Below, piece after piece: positions 6,858 to 13,529 of a DNA stretch of 14,273 bases (position 1 is its first letter; the number at the start of each line of letters is the position of its first letter). The stretch spans positions 1 through 14,273 of the forward strand of contig JAGYLB010000078.1 in the NCBI GenBank assembly GCA_018401055.1, in the 5' to 3' direction. This DNA comes from Roseicyclus sp. (GTDB lineage: Bacteria; Pseudomonadota; Alphaproteobacteria; Rhodobacterales; Rhodobacteraceae). The notes beneath the pieces are model-generated. The model had not been told where the DNA came from. It saw nothing but the letters and a program-made list of their open reading frames with translations, and ran no database searches. The position numbers were made by a program, and so were the translations under genes.

Positions 6858-8335
6858 GCGGCGCCCTTTGCCGCGGTCAGGCCATAGGCGGCGCGCATAA
6901 GCGTTGGCTCGTCCGCTCGTCCGGCGTCGATGATGTCTACAACGCGGCCGTTGAAGATGACGACGGCGCGGTCGCAGGCGAGCCTCACCTCGGCCAGTTC
7001 GGAGGTGTAGAAGAGGACGGCAGCACCTTGTTCGGCCAATTCGCGCACCAACGGGTAGATCTGGCGCTTGGTGCGCACGTCGATGCCGCGGGTGGGGTCG
7101 AACAGCAGCAGGGTCTGCACGCCGGTGGCCAGCCAGCGGCCGATGGTGACCTTTTGCTGGTTGCCGCCCGACAGGCGCTGCACCTCGCCCTGCGCGCGAG
7201 TGTCGATCTGCAAACGCGCGATGGCGTGGTCGGTGCGGGCGCGTTCCATCTTGCGCTTCAGCGAGCCCCAATTGCGGGGCCGGGCCGAGAAGGGCAGCGC
7301 GATGTTCTCGCGCACCGACCGCTCGGCCATCAGCGCCTCGGCTCGGTTGCCGGGCACATAGGTAAGGCCCGCGGCGATGGCCTCGCACGGGTGGGCAAAG
7401 CGGGCGGGCTGGCCGTCGATGGCCAGCGTGCCTGCGGTGGGCTTGCGGAAGCCTGCGAGGACGTCGAACAGCTCGTCCTGGCCCTGACCCTCGAGGGCTA
7501 CGACGCCCAGCACCTCGCCCGCGTGCAGGTCGAAGGAGACATCGGCGAGCTTGGGCGCAGCGGCGAGGTTTCGGATGGCAAGGCGGGGTGTGCCGGTGCG
7601 GGCGGCGGCGGCGGCGCCTTCGCGCGCGCCGAGTGCAAGGCGTTCACCCAGCATCAGCTCGACCGCGCGATCTTCAACGCCTTGCTCTATCCTCAGGTCG
7701 CCCACGGTGCGCCCGTCGCGCAGCACGCTGGCGCGGTCACAAAGCGTGGAGATCTCGGTGAAGCGGTGCGAGACATAGATGACGCCCATGCCCTGATCGG
7801 CGCGGGCGCGCACGACGCGGAGGACGTTTTCCACAAGGTCGGTGGGCAGGGCAGCGGTCATCTCGTCCAAGAGCAGCACATCGGGTTGGCTTGCCAGCGC
7901 GCGGGCCAGATCGAGGATGCGGAGCGTCGCAAGCGGCAGGTCGCCGATGAGGTCGGTCAGCCGGATGCCGGTGATGCCAAGCTCCTCCACCCATCGCAGG
8001 AAATCGCGCGCGGGCGTGTTGCCGAGCCGCAGGTTGTCGCCCACGTCAAGATCGGGGATCAGCGAGGGTTCCTGATAGACCGGGACCAGCCCTGCACGCC
8101 GTGCCTGTGCCGGGCTGCCCATGCGTGCTTCGCGCCCGGCGATCACGATGCGGCCGGTGTCGGGTCTGACTGCGCCGGTCAGGATCTTGACGAAGGTGGA
8201 TTTGCCCGCCCCGTTGGCCCCCATCAGCGCCACGATCTCACCGCGCGCGACGGTCAGCCGCGCGTCGGTCAGGGCCTTCACGGCGCCGTAGCTTTTGGCG
8301 ACGCCGCGCGCATCCAGAAGGGGGGTGTCGGTCAT
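6854..8335 (-). CDS. Sugar ABC transporter ATP-binding protein with two nucleotide-binding domains
   Basis: This 493-residue ATPase of the CUT2 (RbsA-like) class energises the importer at the inner face of the membrane. The first domain has Walker A GANGAGKST (39-47), Q-loop YQEP (87-90), Walker B VLLLDE (153-158) and H-loop SH190. Its signature region is degenerate: DLPLATLRILDLARAL replaces LSxxxxQxVEIAKAL. The second domain lacks Walker A (LEGQGQDEL, 281-289) and has an intact signature LSGGNQQKV (388-396). Its Walker B reads LLLFDPTRGIDV, without the usual glutamate after Asp. The second-domain pattern is common in this class. ATP hydrolysis therefore most likely depends on the composite site using first-domain Walker A/B and second-domain signature. 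A strong stem-loop separates the gene from the binding protein gene upstream. The ribosome binding site is weak (GGAC). Confidence 0.93.
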   Translation of the reverse strand: MTDTPLLDARGVAKSYGAVKALTDARLTVARGEIVALMGANGAGKSTFVKILTGAVRPDTGRIVIAGREARMGSPAQARRAGLVPVYQEPSLIPDLDVGDNLRLGNTPARDFLRWVEELGITGIRLTDLIGDLPLATLRILDLARALASQPDVLLLDEMTAALPTDLVENVLRVVRARADQGMGVIYVSHRFTEISTLCDRASVLRDGRTVGDLRIEQGVEDRAVELMLGERLALGAREGAAAAARTGTPRLAIRNLAAAPKLADVSFDLHAGEVLGVVALEGQGQDELFDVLAGFRKPTAGTLAIDGQPARFAHPCEAIAAGLTYVPGNRAEALMAERSVRENIALPFSARPRNWGSLKRKMERARTDHAIARLQIDTRAQGEVQRLSGGNQQKVTIGRWLATGVQTLLLFDPTRGIDVRTKRQIYPLVRELAEQGAAVLFYTSELAEVRLACDRAVVIFNGRVVDIIDAGRADEPTLMRAAYGLTAAKGAA

Positions 8336-8365
8336 CTTGTCCGTGGCGTGGTCTGTCGAAAGGGT

Positions 8366-8399
8366 GCTCCGGCCCCTGCGGGAGGGGCGGGGCCGGAGC
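8366..8399 (-). promoter_or_regulatory. Strong intercistronic stem-loop between binding-protein and ATPase genes
   Basis: An 11-bp perfect stem (GCTCCGGCCCC at 8366-8376 with GGGGCCGGAGC at 8389-8399) encloses a 12-nt loop. On the minus strand it begins 14 nt after the binding-protein stop and ends 30 nt before the ATPase start. No long T-run follows. In many periplasmic-binding-protein operons such stems shield the upstream mRNA from 3' decay or partly terminate transcription, so that binding protein is made in excess over membrane subunits. That role here is inferred from position. Confidence 0.75.
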
Positions 8400-8413
8400 G
8401 GTGCGATGGGCCC

Positions 8414-9433
8414 TTATGCGGGGCCTTCGCAGGCGATGATCTGTTCCAGCGTATAGTCGGTCCAGCCCGGGATCTGGGTGGAAACCGGCCATTCCGGGTC
8501 AAGATCGGGGTTCTGGGCTGCGGCGATGGTGGCGCGCCCATCCTCGGTGGTATTGTCCCACAGGACCGGGTCGACCAGCACCACGTTGCTGACGGGCGCA
8601 TTGCCGTTCAGGATGTCGACCGCCAATGCGATCCCTGCGCCACCCACCGAACCGGGGTTGGTGACGGCAGCGCCCGCCAGCCCCTCGACCGATTGCAACT
8701 GGCCCACGAAGCCCGCGTTGTCCGCGCCCACGATCGGCACCAGCGGCGCGCCGGATTCCACGAAAGCATCCACGATCACGTTGTCGATGCCCGAGGTCCA
8801 GACACCGTCAAACGGGATGCCGGTCGCGAGGAAATCGAACATCTGCTGCTTGCCTTGGTCCTGCTGCCAGCCGGTGAAGACCTCATGGACCACGTTGACG
8901 TTCGGAAACTCCGCCAGCGCGCGGCGGAAGCCGTTGTCGCGGTCGGTGTCGGCGGAAACACCCGCGATGCCGCGCATGTAGACCACGTCGCCCGCGCCGC
9001 CGATCTGCTCGAACAGCCAGCGCGCGCCGAGATAGGCGTATTCTTCCTGATTGTTCGACAGGATGTAGGCGCCCTGCGCCGTCACGCCCGCGTCGACGGC
9101 CACGACGACGATGCCCGCGGCCATCGCGGCCTCGAGCGCGGAATTCAGCGCGTCGGGGTTGGAGGGGTTGAGGACGATGGCGTCGACGCCCGCCTCGATC
9201 AGGTTGTTGAGGTCTTCAAGCTGGCCGGCGCTGTCGGTGTTGCGATGGGCGACGATCAGGCCGGTGACGTCGGGTTCTACAAGAGCCTGCGCGCGCATGG
9301 CGCAGATCATTTCTTCGCGCCAGCCGTTGCCTTGCACGGTGTTCGACACACCGATGGTGTATTGGGCAAAGGCAGCGGGCGCGAAGGCCACCGTGGTGAG
9401 CAGCGCAAGCGCGCCGGTTGTGAGTTTTCTCAT
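8414..9433 (-). CDS. Periplasmic sugar-binding protein of the ABC importer
   Basis: The protein is 339 residues and of the ribose-binding (Peripla_BP_4) class. It captures the substrate in the periplasm and delivers it to the two permeases. The start ATG (9433-9431) is preceded by GGAGGAAAG. The signal peptide is MRKLTTGALALLTTVAFAPA followed by AFA and cleavage before Q24. The mature chain begins QYTIGVSNTVQGNGWREEM, a typical first strand with ligand-contact asparagine and tryptophan. Further family features are the IVLNPSNPDALN and VVAVDAGV segments of the hinge and N-lobe, and WTSGIDNV and IVGADNAG in the C-lobe. It lies between the TIM-barrel gene (56-nt gap) and a strong stem-loop. The ligand cannot be read from sequence; a ribose-like sugar, polyol or small glycoside is most likely. 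Confidence 0.93.
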   Translation of the reverse strand: MRKLTTGALALLTTVAFAPAAFAQYTIGVSNTVQGNGWREEMICAMRAQALVEPDVTGLIVAHRNTDSAGQLEDLNNLIEAGVDAIVLNPSNPDALNSALEAAMAAGIVVVAVDAGVTAQGAYILSNNQEEYAYLGARWLFEQIGGAGDVVYMRGIAGVSADTDRDNGFRRALAEFPNVNVVHEVFTGWQQDQGKQQMFDFLATGIPFDGVWTSGIDNVIVDAFVESGAPLVPIVGADNAGFVGQLQSVEGLAGAAVTNPGSVGGAGIALAVDILNGNAPVSNVVLVDPVLWDNTTEDGRATIAAAQNPDLDPEWPVSTQIPGWTDYTLEQIIACEGPA

Positions 9434-9489
9434 GGTCTTTCCTCCCAGTTGGGTTGCGAGATGTGAAGAACGGGGCGTTTTCGCCCTTC

Positions 9490-10404
9490 TCATTTGATGA
9501 ACGGGCTGAGCACGTCGCGGGCGAGGCAGAAGCCCCGCTTGATCTTGTCGTCGGTGCCTTCGAACAGGCGATCCTCATGCTCGATGATGATCGGCCCGTC
9601 GTAGCCCGCGCGGTAGAGGCCGGAGAAGAAGTCGCCCCAGTCCACATCGCCCAGACCGCACAGACGCGGGATCTGCCAGCCCATGCCGACTGACATGATG
9701 CCGTTTTCATAGAGCCCGTCGCGGTCGATCATCACGTCCTTTGCGTGGACATGGGTCATGTGGGGCCCGAATTCCTTGATGAAGCGGGTCTGGTCGATCA
9801 TCTGCCAGATCAGGTGACTGGGGTCGAAATTCATACCGACCGTGTCGCCCCATTCTTCGAAGATCCGCCGCCAGATCTTGGGGCTGTAAGCGATGTTGTG
9901 CCCGCCCGGCCATTCGTCGTTGGAAAAGATCATCGGGCAGTTTTCGAAGCAGAGCGTGACGCCGCTGTCTGCGGCGTGTTTGACGACCGGCGCAAAGATG
10001 GTCTGGGCGCGGGTCCAGTTCTCGTCCACCGTCAAGCTCCGGTCGCCGCCGAGGAAGGTGTTGACGACTTTGACCCCCATGGTGCCCGCAGCGGTGATGA
10101 CTTTCATCAGATGCCCGATCACCTCGTCGCGGTGGGCGGCGTCGGAGTGGAGCGGGTTGGGGTAGTAGCCCAGCCCCGAGATCTCGATGCCACGCGTCGC
10201 AAGCCCGCCGGTGATGTCCTGTGCTTTGGTCTTGGTCAGGCCATCGACGTCGATGTGGCTGGTGCCCGCATAGCGCCGTTTCTCAGCCCCGCTGGCGGGC
10301 CAGCAAGCGACCTCGAAGGCGGAAAAGCCGTTGGCGCCGGCCCAATCGGCGACCTCCATCAGGGGGGTGGTCTCGAAGGGGGCTGTGAGCAGTCCGAGTT
10401 TCAT
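9490..10404 (-). CDS. Sugar phosphate isomerase/epimerase-like TIM-barrel protein
   Basis: This 304-residue protein belongs to the xylose-isomerase-like TIM-barrel superfamily (AP endonuclease 2 fold). The expected metal-binding residues are visible at barrel-strand ends: E154 (CFENCP), D194 (NFDPSHL), H218/H220 (THVHAKD) and E275/E277 (IIIEHED). Members isomerise or epimerise keto-sugars. Some, next to Gfo/Idh/MocA oxidases, eliminate or cleave 3-keto-sugar intermediates. The start MKLGLLTAPFETT at 10404 is chosen over the upstream in-frame extension to 10500. That extension would overlap the preceding gene, and GGAAGGGA stands just before 10404. It follows the copy-4 oxidoreductase by 13 nt, so the two are probably made together and may act in sequence. 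The reaction is not assignable from sequence alone. Confidence 0.88.
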   Translation of the reverse strand: MKLGLLTAPFETTPLMEVADWAGANGFSAFEVACWPASGAEKRRYAGTSHIDVDGLTKTKAQDITGGLATRGIEISGLGYYPNPLHSDAAHRDEVIGHLMKVITAAGTMGVKVVNTFLGGDRSLTVDENWTRAQTIFAPVVKHAADSGVTLCFENCPMIFSNDEWPGGHNIAYSPKIWRRIFEEWGDTVGMNFDPSHLIWQMIDQTRFIKEFGPHMTHVHAKDVMIDRDGLYENGIMSVGMGWQIPRLCGLGDVDWGDFFSGLYRAGYDGPIIIEHEDRLFEGTDDKIKRGFCLARDVLSPFIK

Positions 10405-10417
10405 GTGCGTCCCTTCC

Positions 10418-11574
10418 CTAGATCTCGTCCAGCCGCACCCAGCGGCCCTCGCGCGCGGAGAGCAGGACCGCGTCGCAGAGTTGCATTTCGTAATGGCCAT
10501 CCTCGAAGCTGGCCCATGTGCTGGCGGGCTGGCGCGCGCCTACATGAACGTCGGCGTAGACCGCGCGGAAAAAGTTGAAAAAACTGTCGGCAAAGCCCTC
10601 GACATGACCGGGCGGCAGGCTGGCGGCTGCAGTGCCTTGGGCATTCATCAGGGTGAAGTCGCGCATGAGCATCTGGTTTGGCGCATCGCGGTGGCCGACG
10701 AACAGGTGATCCGGCATCTCGCTGTCCCACGCAGCGGAGGCCTTGGCGCCCGCGATGTCCCACTGGAGCGAGTTCTTGCGGCCGGTATTGATCTGGCTCG
10801 TGCTCATCACACCGCGCGCGCCGTTCGGGTAGCGGAGCAGGATCATGGCGGCGTCGTCGGTGTCGATGCCGACCGACTCTCGGTCGCGCCTGCCGCGCTG
10901 GAAAACGTCTCGACGGGGCCAGTGGGGCGCTGGCGCTCAGGTAGGAAGGTGGCCAGTTCCGCCATAACGGCCTCGGCGCGCAGCCCGGTGATGAAGCTGG
11001 TCAGGTCGATCCAGTGGGTGCCGATATCGCCCACGGACCGCAGTGCGCCGCCCATCTCGGATTGCAGGCGCCAGTTCCAGTCGGTGGGTTTGGCGAGCCA
11101 ATCCTGATGGTAATGGCCCGTGATGAACCGGATATCGCCCAGATCCCCCGCGGCGACCATGCCATGGGCCTGCTGGTTCAGCGGGTAGAAGCGGATGTTG
11201 TAGCAGACGGCGGCGACCTTGCCCGACGCACGGGCGATCTCGACCATCTCGGCCGATTCCGTGCTGGTCATCGCCAGCGGTTTCTCGCAGATAACGTGTT
11301 TTCCGGCGGCAAGGATCGCCTTGACCTGCGCGTAATGGGCGTGGTTGGGCGAGGTGACGTGGACGACATTGACCGACGCGTCGGTGAGCAGCTCGTCGAG
11401 GTCGGCGTAGGCATGGGCGACGCCGATCTGCGCTGCCCGCGCCGCGCCGCGTCCCGCCGACGATCCCAGCACCCCACGCACCTGCACGCCGAGGCGGCGG
11501 AGCGCCTGAACATGGACCGTGCCGATGAAGCCGGTGCCGATGACCGCCGCGCCGATCTGCGCGTAATCCGTCAT
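10418..11574 (-). CDS. Gfo/Idh/MocA family NAD(P)-dependent oxidoreductase (copy 4, one frame break)
   Basis: The first part has the nucleotide loop GTGFIG (13-18), CEKPL (96-100) and the catalytic segment D183-IGT-H187-WID190, preceded by HYHQDWLAKPTDWNWRL. These are all features of canonical sugar dehydrogenases of this family. The start ATG at 11574 has GAGGGGG upstream and lies 10 nt after the SDR stop; an alternative ATG at 11592 would overlap the SDR. At about 10900-10906, in an A-run (T-run on the coding strand), the frame shifts. RPTGPVETF ends the first part and QRGRRDRESVGIDTDDAAMI resumes in the next frame, continuing LLRYPNGARGVMSTSQ to the TAG at 10418. One missing base (or two extra) explains it. 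The joined product is about 385 residues. It precedes the TIM-barrel gene by 13 nt. Confidence 0.87.
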
Positions 11575-11584
11575 GCGTTCCCCC

Positions 11585-12307
11585 TCAGACAACGGAATAT
11601 CCCCCGTCGACAGGCAGGCAGGCGCCCGTGATGAACCCCGCCGCGCCCGAGGCGAGGAAGAGGGCCGCGCCCGCGATGTCGGCGGGCTGGCCCCAGCGGC
11701 CTGCGGGCGTGCGCGCCTCTACCCCGGAGACAAAGGCCGGGTCCTGCCGCGCACGGGCCGATTGTTCGGACACGATGAAGCCCGGCGCGATGGCATTGAC
11801 GCGGATGCCGTCGGGGGCCCAGGCGATGGCCAGCGACTTGGTGAGTTGTTCGACGCCTGCCTTGGAGGCACCATAGGCCGGGTTCCGGGGGCTGCCGAAG
11901 CGGGCATACATCGAGGCGATGTTGATGACGGTGCCGCGCGCGGCCTTGAGGGCGGGATGCAACGCCTCGGCGGTGCGGAGCGAGCCGGTGAGGTTCACGT
12001 CGAGGACATGGGCGAAGAAATCGGGGGCCATTTCCTCGCCCCGGCGGGTGATCGCGGCGCAGTTGACTAGCACGTCGAGACGGTCGTGGCGGGTGGCGAA
12101 GGCGCGGACGGCTTCGGTGTCGGTGACATCAAGCTGCGTGTAGGGGAAACGGGCATCCTCGGCGGCGGGCGCATCCTCGGCCCCGGTGATGGCGACATGG
12201 GCGCCCGCTTGCGCAAAGGCGCGCGCGATGGACGCCCCGATGCCGCCACGGCTGGCACCAATCACCGCGACCTGCGCGCCGGAAAAGTCGAAACCGACGC
12301 CTGTCAT
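11585..12307 (-). CDS. SDR family NAD(P)-dependent dehydrogenase, first gene of the operon
   Basis: This is a classical short-chain dehydrogenase of 240 residues, probably oxidising a sugar or polyol hydroxyl. Visible elements are the cofactor loop GASRGGIG (17-24), NCAA (82-85) in place of NNAG, N105 in DVNLTG, catalytic S132, Y145-GAS-K149, APG at 174-176, and a C-terminal PVDGGYSVV. The annotated ATG (12307) has no good ribosome binding site. A strong AGGGAGG lies at 12360-12354, and a GTG 5 nt beyond it opens a 14-codon frame whose TGA overlaps this ATG as ATGA. Either that is a leader peptide, or the SDR really starts at the GTG (MIAKPARIGPGPRP-MTGVGF) and one base is missing from the GC run. 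It is the promoter-proximal gene beside the operators. Confidence 0.9.
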   Translation of the reverse strand: MTGVGFDFSGAQVAVIGASRGGIGASIARAFAQAGAHVAITGAEDAPAAEDARFPYTQLDVTDTEAVRAFATRHDRLDVLVNCAAITRRGEEMAPDFFAHVLDVNLTGSLRTAEALHPALKAARGTVINIASMYARFGSPRNPAYGASKAGVEQLTKSLAIAWAPDGIRVNAIAPGFIVSEQSARARQDPAFVSGVEARTPAGRWGQPADIAGAALFLASGAAGFITGACLPVDGGYSVV

Positions 12308-12348
12308 GGGCGGGGCCCCGGGCCGATGCGGGCCGGTTTTGCGATCAC
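12304..12348 (-). other. 14-codon upstream frame with strong ribosome binding site, leader peptide or true SDR start
   Basis: GTG at 12348 is placed 5 nt after AGGGAGG (12360-12354), the best Shine-Dalgarno in the region. The frame encodes MIAKPARIGPGPRP and ends at TGA 12306-12304, overlapping the SDR ATG (12307-12305). An ATG directly after the AGGGAGG is too close to be used and meets a stop two codons later. The two readings are translational coupling from a short leader, or a single-base loss in the adjacent run of G and C that separates the true N-terminus from the SDR. Confidence 0.45.
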
Positions 12349-12382
12349 GTCATCCTCCCTGTCTTGCGGTTCGTGCCGCATC

Positions 12383-12396
12383 TGTAATCGTTTACA
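12383..12396. promoter_or_regulatory. LacI-family operator, operon side
   Basis: TGTAATCGTTTACA is a 14-bp inverted repeat (TGTAA-N-CG-N-TTACA) centred on CG, the classic half-site plan for LacI/GalR repressors. It lies just upstream of the SDR-led operon. On the operon strand it falls within the 20 or so bases following a TTGGCA (12407-12402) that could serve as -35, so a bound repressor would block the promoter. The presumed ligand is the divergently encoded LacI-type protein. Confidence 0.8.
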
Positions 12397-12413
12397 TGAT
12401 CTGCCAAAGATGT

Positions 12414-12441
12414 TTGCGGATCATGAAATCGATTACATACT
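12414..12441 (+). promoter_or_regulatory. Candidate repressor promoter overlapping operator
   Basis: TTGCGG (12414-12419) and CATACT (12436-12441) with a 16-bp spacer resemble weak -35 and -10 boxes pointing towards the LacI-type gene. The second operator lies inside this spacer, which would give autorepression. The match to consensus is modest (3/6 and 4/6), so this is tentative. Confidence 0.3.
12424..12437. promoter_or_regulatory. LacI-family operator, repressor side
   Basis: TGAAATCGATTACA is a 14-bp palindrome with a single mismatched pair and the central CG expected for LacI/GalR repressors. It is the mirror partner of the site at 12383-12396. It is 60 bp upstream of the repressor ATG and overlaps its candidate promoter, consistent with autoregulation. 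Confidence 0.8.
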
Positions 12442-12497
12442 CCTGTCAGGGACAGATTCGTGTCAAGCGGGGAATCGCGACGCCAGACGAGAAACCG

Positions 12498-13529
12498 ATG
12501 AGCAGAAAGACCGCCCAGAGAAGCGCCACGATCCTTGATGTGGCCCGCGTCGCAGCCGTGTCGACGGCGACGGTCAGCCGCGCGCTGTCTGCGCCCGACA
12601 AGGTCTCCGACCGCACGCGGGAGGCCGTTCTGGAGGCTGTGCGCGCCACGGGCTACCGGGTCAATCAAGCCGCGCGCAACCTGCGCATGCAGCGGGCGGG
12701 TGCGGTGCTGGTGCTGGTGCCGAACCTTGGAAAACCCTTTTATTCCGGCATTCTGGCGGGCATTTCTGACGGGTTCGCGGGGAGCGATTACGCGGTGTTG
12801 ATCACCGATACGGAGAACAACCCGCTGCAAGAGGGGGCCCTCGCGGGCTACTTCCTCGACGGGCGGATCGACGGGGCGATCTGTCTCGATGGGGCCTTGC
12901 CAAGCGGCGCGCTGGCGCAGTGCGTGGCCGAAGGGGTGGGCGACCGGATCGTGTTCCTGTGCGAATGGGTGGAGGGCGAGGAATTCCCCGTCATCGCCGC
13001 CGACAATGCCGAAGGGGCGCGGTTGGCCATCCGGCATCTGCACGCGCTGGGGCATCGCAAGATCGCCCATGTGACCGGGCCGGAGGGCAACGTGCTGACC
13101 GCCGCGCGGCGGGCGGGGATGCTGGCGGAGCGCGCCCGGCTGGGCCTGCCCGCGCGGGAGGATTGGATCATCCGGGGCGATTTCTCGCTCGACTCCGGTC
13201 ATGAGGCGGCGCGGCGCATCCTGGCGATGGCCGACCGACCCACGGCGGTGTTTTGCTCCGCCGACATGGTGGCCTTCGGCCTGATCGCGGGGCTGAAGGC
13301 GGGGGGGCTGGACGTGCCGGGCGACATCTCGGTCGTGGGCTTCGACGATATCGAAATGTCGGGGTCCTTCGTTCCCGCGCTGACCACGATCCGGCAAGAC
13401 CGGCCAAGGCTCGGGCGCAGTGCCGCGGCGGTTTTGCTCGACCGGCTGCGCGGGAGGGTCGGCGCGCTGCCCGAGACGCTGATCCCGGTGGAACTGGCGG
13501 TTCGGGCCTCGAGCGCACCGCCGCGCTAG
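12498..13529 (+). CDS. LacI/GalR-family transcriptional repressor
   Basis: This 343-residue regulator probably represses the divergent uptake/oxidation operon until an inducer sugar binds. The N-terminal helix-turn-helix spans about 11-31 (TILDVARVAAVSTATVSRAL). The hinge helix is around 56-66 (NQAARNLRMQR). The rest is a periplasmic-binding-protein-like effector domain, including FYSGILAGISDGF, ICLDG, HLHALGHRKIAHVTGP, FCSADMVAFGLIAGL and VVGFDDIEMSGSFVPALTTI. The start ATG at 12498 places the helix-turn-helix at the usual distance. The open frame extends upstream to 12186, but that part crosses the operators and is not coding. The ribosome binding site is weak (GAGAAA). Its TAG shares three bases with the stop of the convergent SDR gene. 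Confidence 0.93.
   Translation: MSRKTAQRSATILDVARVAAVSTATVSRALSAPDKVSDRTREAVLEAVRATGYRVNQAARNLRMQRAGAVLVLVPNLGKPFYSGILAGISDGFAGSDYAVLITDTENNPLQEGALAGYFLDGRIDGAICLDGALPSGALAQCVAEGVGDRIVFLCEWVEGEEFPVIAADNAEGARLAIRHLHALGHRKIAHVTGPEGNVLTAARRAGMLAERARLGLPAREDWIIRGDFSLDSGHEAARRILAMADRPTAVFCSADMVAFGLIAGLKAGGLDVPGDISVVGFDDIEMSGSFVPALTTIRQDRPRLGRSAAAVLLDRLRGRVGALPETLIPVELAVRASSAPPR
13526..13529. other. Overlapping convergent stop codons (CTAG)
   Basis: The palindromic CTAG contains TAG for the plus-strand repressor (13527-13529) and TAG for the minus-strand SDR (13528-13526). The two genes meet tail to tail with no spacer and no terminator between them, so their transcripts must overlap. Confidence 0.85.

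Larger units (their letters stand above)
12383..12437. promoter_or_regulatory. 55-bp palindromic double-operator control region
   Basis: The two operators and flanking bases form one large inverted repeat. The arm 12383-12401 matches the reverse complement of 12419-12437 at 17 of 19 positions. The 17-bp centre also carries a CAAA/TTTG pair. The operator centres are 41 bp apart, close to four helical turns, so two repressor dimers would bind the same DNA face. It sits between the divergent repressor and operon promoters and can regulate both. Confidence 0.75.

Noticed and set aside
4737..7388. 883-codon open frame on the minus strand
   Set aside because: It links an out-of-frame shadow of the ATPase, the first parts of both permeases and a shadow of oxidoreductase copy 3. 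It stays open only because both permease genes carry one extra base; it is not one protein.
7028..9466. 812-codon open frame on the plus strand
   Set aside because: It is antisense to the ATPase and binding-protein genes, which both carry clear motifs. The translation is Gly/Ala/Asp/His-rich with no domain, as expected for a shadow in GC-rich DNA.
9434..9493. Upstream in-frame start for the binding protein at 9493
   Set aside because: It would bury the signal peptide behind 20 polar residues and overlap the TIM-barrel gene. The ATG at 9433 has GGAGGAAAG at the right distance.
12186..12497. N-terminal extension of the LacI-family repressor
   Set aside because: The extra 104 codons cross the operators and the start of the divergent SDR. 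The helix-turn-helix sits correctly only if translation begins at 12498.
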